Source of the DNA: Chloroflexota bacterium
Lineage (GTDB): Bacteria; Chloroflexota; Anaerolineae; J102
Length of the DNA: 7,559 bases
Assembly: GCA_003353825.1 (NCBI GenBank)
Contig: PIVW01000288.1
Span: 1 to 7,559, forward strand
Reading direction: 5' to 3'
Both the position numbers and the translations under genes were made by a program. The notes beneath the pieces were generated by a model. It saw only the letters and a program-made list of their open reading frames with translations. It was not told where the DNA came from and searched no databases. Below, piece by piece: positions 1-6,500 of this stretch; the first letter of the stretch is position 1; each line of letters begins with the position of its first letter.

Positions 1-552
1 GATGATGTTGTAGCGGGCGTTGAGCCAGGAATCAGAGCCATCGACGACGACTCCACTGCCGTCATTATGAACGACAGTGTTGAACGATATCGATCCGGAA
101 GAACTGGATTGGAAGACGATCCCGGCATTGCCGTTACCGTAGTTGCCAATCTGCGAGTCATAGCCGCCAATAATGTTATTGGTGAGCGTGATGTTATTGG
201 AGGCGCCAGTAACGAGCACACCTGCGTCACTACTGTTCGAACCCCCGTTGGTGATGTTGAAACCAGTGATCTCGACATCGGTCACGTCACTGAGGCTGAG
301 CACCGAGCCGCTGCCGTTGCCGTTTATGACGCTGGTCTCGGCGCCACTCCCGATCAGGCGGATACCACTCTTGAGGTCGACATTCTCGGTGTAGAGCATG
401 CTGCCGCTGTCGCCGCCGTCCACACCTACAGTCCAGATACCCTCGATATCGGGCACATTGTCGACGGCGTCCTGGATGGTGTCGAAGGCAGTGACTTGCC
501 ATTCCAAGCCATCATTGAGACACTGCTCACAGTAATCCTTGCTGGCATAGAC
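1..552 (-). repeat. right-handed beta-helix module C, cut by the window edge (residues 2336-2519)
   Basis: The cap at 2337-2362 keeps Y2342, C2343, C2346, NDG 2348-2350, W2353, AF 2357-2358 and IQ 2361-2362. Other positions drift: the YVD of A and B is YAS here, and the HTWG is LEWQ. Coils follow: IRLIGSGAET, VEITGFNITNGG, VLVTGASNNITLTNN and ISFNTVVHND. They have the Asn/Gly-rich repetition typical of parallel beta-helices. The frame is still open at base 1 and no closing motif has been reached, so the module, and probably further domains, continue outside the window. Confidence 0.8.
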
Positions 553-3500
553 GGAAGCTTCGGCCGATTGGGCGTAGCCCATGTCCACACGCTCACCACT
601 GCCTGGTGGGGCAGGATCGGAGGGGTCGCCGGCATTGACGACCGGTGAGTTGGCGAAAGGTCGGTAGTCGTGGCTGTCGGGGTCGGTGAAACGAGGATCG
701 GCGAAGAGTTCGCCAGAGCCGGGGGCATCGATGGCGCTGCCGTCGACCTCGAGATCAGTACCATTACGCCAGAAGTCATTGAAGATGTGAAGCAAGGTCT
801 GGGTGCTGTCACAACCACTACTGTCGTAGCTCAAGGCAGTGTTCTGATGGTAGGCGAGAATGGAGTTGCGGATGTCGAGATTGCCGCATTGTGAGGCAGC
901 AACGCCATTGATGTTGCTGACAATTGTGTTGTTGGCGAGAGTGGCCAGGGCGCTGCTGTCGGTGACGCTGATGGCAGTGCCGGTGTTGCGGATGATGAGC
1001 CGTTCCAGAGTGGCCTCGCCCGCAGCACTGACTTTAATGCCGTCGGCGGTATCTTCTCCCGCAATCGTGATCAGGGCCAGGGTCGCTTCCTTGGCGTTCT
1101 CGAAACCGACCAGGTGTTCACCATTGCTGTCGGGTGGGGCCAGCACGGTAAGGCCGGCGCCAGAACCGAAGACAGAGACGCCGTTGACCAGGGAGATACG
1201 TTCTCGATAGAGCCCGGGATCGACCAAGACTTTCTGAGCGCCGCTGGCGATGCCCTCCTGGATGCTGGTGAAGGCGTCATCGCCCCAGGTGTGGCCATCG
1301 TTATCACAGACAGCGCAATAGGTCGCGTCCACGTAGACCGGCGCCTTATAGTTGTAGTAGCCCTGGTCGCTGCCGCCACTGGCCTGTCCCACGGCGGCGG
1401 AATTTGCGCCGATACGGAAGATCTCTTTGGCCACATTGAGGAACCTGGCATCCTCGATGGTCATTGTGAGGGTGCCGGTGGGCGTGCTCTGCCAATCGCT
1501 AGCGGCGGCGTTTTCGCTGGCATAGCCATTGTTGACATCTCCTCTGGGATTCTGGCTGCTGTCCCACCAGTAGGGCAGGGGAGCGGCGTTGGGTAGGGCG
1601 ACGAAGAGATTATCTTGCAGGAAGATGTAATTCTCGGTTAAGGTTCCCGGCTGGCTGTGCACCAACTTGACGCCGGAGGCATTGGAGACGAGGGTGTTAT
1701 GCGAGACCTGCAGAGCAGAACTCGAAGCATCGACAGCCGTGCTGCCGGCGATATCCTGGTAGAAGAGGACATTGCTGATCTGGACGTTGTGGCTATCGCC
1801 GCTATCCGGACTGACGCTGGTGCGTCCACCGTAATTGACGTCGATACCGGTAGCAGCATTGCGTATTGTCAGATTGCTGATGCTGACCCCTTCGATGTTG
1901 GGGTAGGTAGTCGACTCCTCGTCATCGGGCAGGAGGGTGATGGCGGCGCCGCCGTTGCCGTCGATAAAGACGGCATCGGTATCACTGCCCTGTAATTTGA
2001 GGAAATCCTGCCCGGCATGGACGATTACGCCGGTATAAACACCGGCTGCGATCAGGACCGTATCGGCAAACCAGGCAGCATCGACGGCAAGTTGGATGGC
2101 ATCGAAGGCATCGACGCCCCAGGTATGTCCGTCATTGCTGCAGGAGTTACAGTAATCGTCATCCACGTAGAGGGTGGTGGCGAGCCCGGCCAGTTGGAAG
2201 ACCCAACCAGTACCGCTGGCGTCGAGACCGGCGTAATCGATCATTCCATCGCCGTCGAAATCGCCGATGAGCGTATTGATTGGGAAAGAGCCTGAGAATT
2301 GTTCAGCATTGGCGGGGACATTGCGGAAGGGTACGACGTTGCCACCGGCCTCGGCCACAGAGAGCCAGGTTTCGAATTCAGAACCGATCAGGGCCAGCAC
2401 ATCGGTCTTGCCGTCACCGCTGAAATCGGCGGCCACACGAGGGATCTCACTGGTGATGGCGTAGCCCAGGCTATTGTCGGTCACTTCTGTAAAGGAAAGG
2501 GCTCCACCAGAAACGCCCTGGCTGATCCAGACCACCCAATTACTGGTGTCAGAGTCTCGCGAGGCCACATCGCCCTTACCATCGCCATCGAAGTCGCCGG
2601 GGATCAGTGAAGTGGCGTCGCCGCCGACCAGGGTATCGAGATTGTTGGTCACGCTGGTGAAACTGAAGACGGATCTTGTACCGGTGGATATGTATGTTTC
2701 CCAGGCAGAACCATTCCAGGCGGCGATATCGGTTGTACCGTCGCCGTCGAAATCGCCCAGGAACATTTTGGACGTGTCCCCTGCGGCCAGGGCGGGAAGA
2801 TCGCTGCTGATGGCGCTAAAGCCAAAGCTTGAGCCCGATAGACCGGTGGCGCGTACGAATTCCCAGAGTGAAGCGCCGCTGTCCCAAACTGCCAGGTCGT
2901 CCAGGTCGTCGCCATCAAAGTCGCCCTGGATTCGAGCGGCGCTACCTGTCACAAACGTCGGCATTGAGTTCGAACGTTCGCTGAATATTAACTGACCTCC
3001 ACTCAAACCATCTGCATGCCAGGTAGTCCAGGCGGAACCGGTCCAGCCGGCCACATCCGATAAGCCATCGCCGTCGAAGTCGCCTACCATGACTGTGTCG
3101 GTGATCCAGGTGGATATATTGTTGTCATAGATGCGGAAGGCGAGGCCGTTGGTGTTCTGAGAGGTTGCGGTGCTGTCTACGCTTTGGGCCGATAGAGTAC
3201 CAGCGTTCGCACTGGTCGCGGCCGTGGGCAGATCAGCCAAGGCTCGAGGTTGGGGAGCGGGTCCGATCCATGTGCCCTGGTCGTTGAAGACGAGAGATTG
3301 CGTTCTCAAGTTGCCATCCGCACCGGCGGCTTGCAACTTGTACTCGCCGGTGGGGACGAGGAGGAGGTCGGAGGAGAGATCGCAGTTGAGGTCAGCACCG
3401 GCGGCGTAGGGGGCAGAAGCAGCCGAGGAGACGCCAGATATCTGAGCCTGCACTGGTTGATTGGTAGCCAGGTCGGCAGAGCCATGCACGAGATAGGCTC

Positions 3501-6500
3501 GACCCCCGCCGCCAGTGGCGCCGAGCAGGATATCGTTGAGCCCATCCACATTGACATCGCCGGGAGCGGCGATGAAGTTGTTGGGGGCTGGCGAATAGCC
3601 GCTGAAGGAGACATTGGCGATCATACCCATGCGCCAGCCGGAGGAACGACCGTAGACAATGCGTGGGGCATCACCACTGCTGTAGGCAAAGTCAGGCAGT
3701 GTATCTCCGTTGACATCGCCCAAGGCCACGACCTCTGACCCTACAAGGGCGTCGGAATCGCCGATGAAGCTGGCGTTGGCGTGAGTGAGGGGGTTGAGTG
3801 CACCCGTTTCATTGACACCTCGCCAATTGACGGGGCCGAGGAAGAGGTAGACGGCAGCCAGAGAGGCGCCGAAACTGTTATTGGGGTCGGCGATCACGAA
3901 GTCGCCATATTGGTCGCCATTGACATCGCCCACACCTGTGGCCACGGCGCCGCTGTTGTCCAACTGGAAGTACTCGAACGAGACTACATTGTCTCCACTA
4001 AGGTTTTCAATGTTTTGAGTGCCCAAGGCCGCATCGATTGCGGGGCGGCCCTTTACCAGGTAGACAGCACCGCTTCCCCCACTGAGATTGGTGACGCCAA
4101 CCAGGAGATCGTCGAAACCATCGCCATTGACATCACCAGCTGAGGAAACCCAATCGCCGACATCACCCGAAGTAGCTGTGTAGATTCTGCCCAAGGCGCC
4201 ATTGTTGAGCTGGCCCAATGAGCTGGGATTGAAGTCCTGGCTAAGACCGTTGACCTGCCCGTAGAGGAGATAGGCCTGATTGTTTACAGGATCGCCTACC
4301 CAGAAATCGCTGAGTCCGTCGCCGTTGGCATCGCCGGCGGGAGCCAGGACATCACCCAACTTCACGTTGTCATCGGAGCCGATGTAAGAGGCGGTCGTGT
4401 TTGCCAGATCCACCGAATTAGCAGGGATGGGCCAGCCACCGGCCTGTCCGTAAACCACAGCCACGCGTCCGGCATTGCTATTGCCGTTGGCATTTACGGC
4501 GGGCATACCCACGGCCAGATCGGCCCGAGCATCGCCGTTGACATCACCCAACCAGCTGACGTTCATGCCCACTGTGTCGGTGAAACTCTCAGGCATGAGC
4601 ATGACCGTGGCGGAGATGACTGAGTCCATAAAGTTTTCCAACGCATGGGGCCGGGCCGGCAGGGGTACATTGCCCTCGTCGTCAGCATGGCCCAGCAAAT
4701 CGAAGGCTTGGTCGGCGGGTAGATCAGACTGGTAGTTGGACCAGATATCGGTGGGGGGCAGGGTGTCGATGATGACCTCGATGGTGGGGGGGTCACCGAT
4801 CTGTCCCAGGGCATCGACGGCGCGGATGGCCAGGGTATGAGAGCCGTATGAAGCGTCATTGACGGTCCAGTCGTAGCTCCAATCACTGGTGGTGGGGTGG
4901 GGTGAGGAGATGAACTCGGCCACATTAACCCAGGGCCGGTCATCGATGCTGAGCTGGATCACTTCCAGACCAGCCACTTGCGAGGCGCCGGAGAGGAGGT
5001 CGGTGGCTGAACCGCTGACCGTGACCTCGTTAGCGGTGACGAAGGTAAGGGCCTGGCCGTCAACAAGATTGCTGAAGGAGGCGCCGGGCGGGGTGTTATC
5101 GACGATGAATGAGACACCGGAACCTGGTGTTTCCACATTGCCCACATAATCGGTGGCCCGACTCTGTATGGTGTAGACGCCGTCGGCAGGCAGAGGTGAC
5201 CACGTCCAGGCCCAGGATAAGGCGTCGGTAGCCCTCTGCCAGCCACTATCGTAACTGCTGTCGCCGGTAACGCGCAGGTCGACGCTCACCGGCCAGGAGG
5301 TTCGATCGGTAGCCGTGCCTCCTGCAACATATGAAGAACCATTGATAGCTTGTTCCTGATAGGGCGACACCAACGTAGAACTCGGTTCGTCTTCATCGAT
5401 AAGGATGGAGTGGGTATCAGTGACCTGCTTTTTAGCGTGCACAACCGCATCGGAATAGGTAACACTCGCCTGCATTGTAAATGCCTGCGACTGGTTGATT
5501 GCTGGAGAAACACCTCCAAGTAAGGTTGAGGTCATCGCCTCCAGCGCATAAAGCGGATCTCCCTCCAGGTCCCACGACTGTCCCGCGGACACCGAGGTGG
5601 GTGTCGGTGGACTATAATCTCTGGAACCTGACTGCTTGATAACGGCCATAGTATCCACGATAGCGGTGGGGTAGTCCAGGCTCATGGGATCGTCTATGCT
5701 ACCGGCATAATTACTGCTCAATGTGAGCTCGACAGTCAGCGGATCGCCGGCTCGCAACACTGTCACAGATGAATTATTGTGAATCACCGAAGGATCGACT
5801 CTAATCTGCAATTCGGGCGCCGTGTTGGCCGCGTGAGGGCTGAGCCCGGCCTCTTTTTCCGCCTTGTCTTCGAGCCCATCGCCATCGGCATCGGCCTTAA
5901 GTGGGTCGGAACAGGTCCAATAAAGGCCTGCGCCAACTTGAGTTACCAACCAGCCACCTTTCATTTCACCGCTGTCTGAATCGTACCGACAGACTTCCTC
6001 ACCATCTGAAAGTCCATCGTCATCCTGATCAGTATCGGTTGGTGATGTGCCGATCATGACTTCCAGTTTGTCGTTCAGGCCATCACCATCGGTGTCAGCC
6101 ATGGATACGTTTACACCCAATGCGCTGTAATTCTCCGTTTCCCAACCGTCGCTGAGACCATCACCATCGGTGTCCCAGTTGTCTGGCAGCGTATTTAAGG
6201 CGGTTTCTTCATATGTCGTCAGCCCGTCGCTGTCACGGTCTACATTGAAATCAGGGTAGCTGGTATCGGTGAACGTGACGTGGCCGGTGAGTGGTTGAAC
6301 GGCATCCCAGGTAAACAGGTCGTCTAGTGTCGCCGGTAAAATGTCGATAAAGAAATAAGACTCGACTGTAGACTGTACGGAGTCATCAGAACCACTGTAG
6401 CTATAATTCATCGCCGAATCTCGCCCTTTAAAGGGTATGGTCCTCTTGTACCTTAAGTATGCTTCCAGGGTACTGACGAAGGGAATACCTGTATTGCGTC

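Noticed and set aside
1..2172. Beta-helix modules as a polysaccharide lyase enzyme
   Set aside because: The fold pattern fits, but I could not place a set of catalytic Asp, Lys or Arg residues, and three degenerate copies in tandem favour a binding or structural role.
67..4143. Long plus-strand reading frames, such as 67-648, 1114-1596, 2474-2995, 3250-3738 and 3781-4143
   Set aside because: They lie antisense to the continuous minus-strand gene and encode no recognisable domain. They are open mainly because GC-rich Asp/Gly/Val/Ala repeat codons seldom give stops on the opposite strand.
3661..4560. GDVNGDG loops read as type I dockerin repeats (cellulosome)
   Set aside because: Dockerins have two loops about 20-30 residues apart followed by helices. 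Here the loops recur every 53-71 residues and are followed by beta-strand DLLVG-type sequence, which is FG-GAP.
2173..4560. VCBS/FG-GAP repeats as part of an insecticidal Tc or SpvB-like toxin
   Set aside because: No RHS/YD repeats and no toxin domain are visible. The repeats are flanked by Ig-like and beta-helix modules instead.
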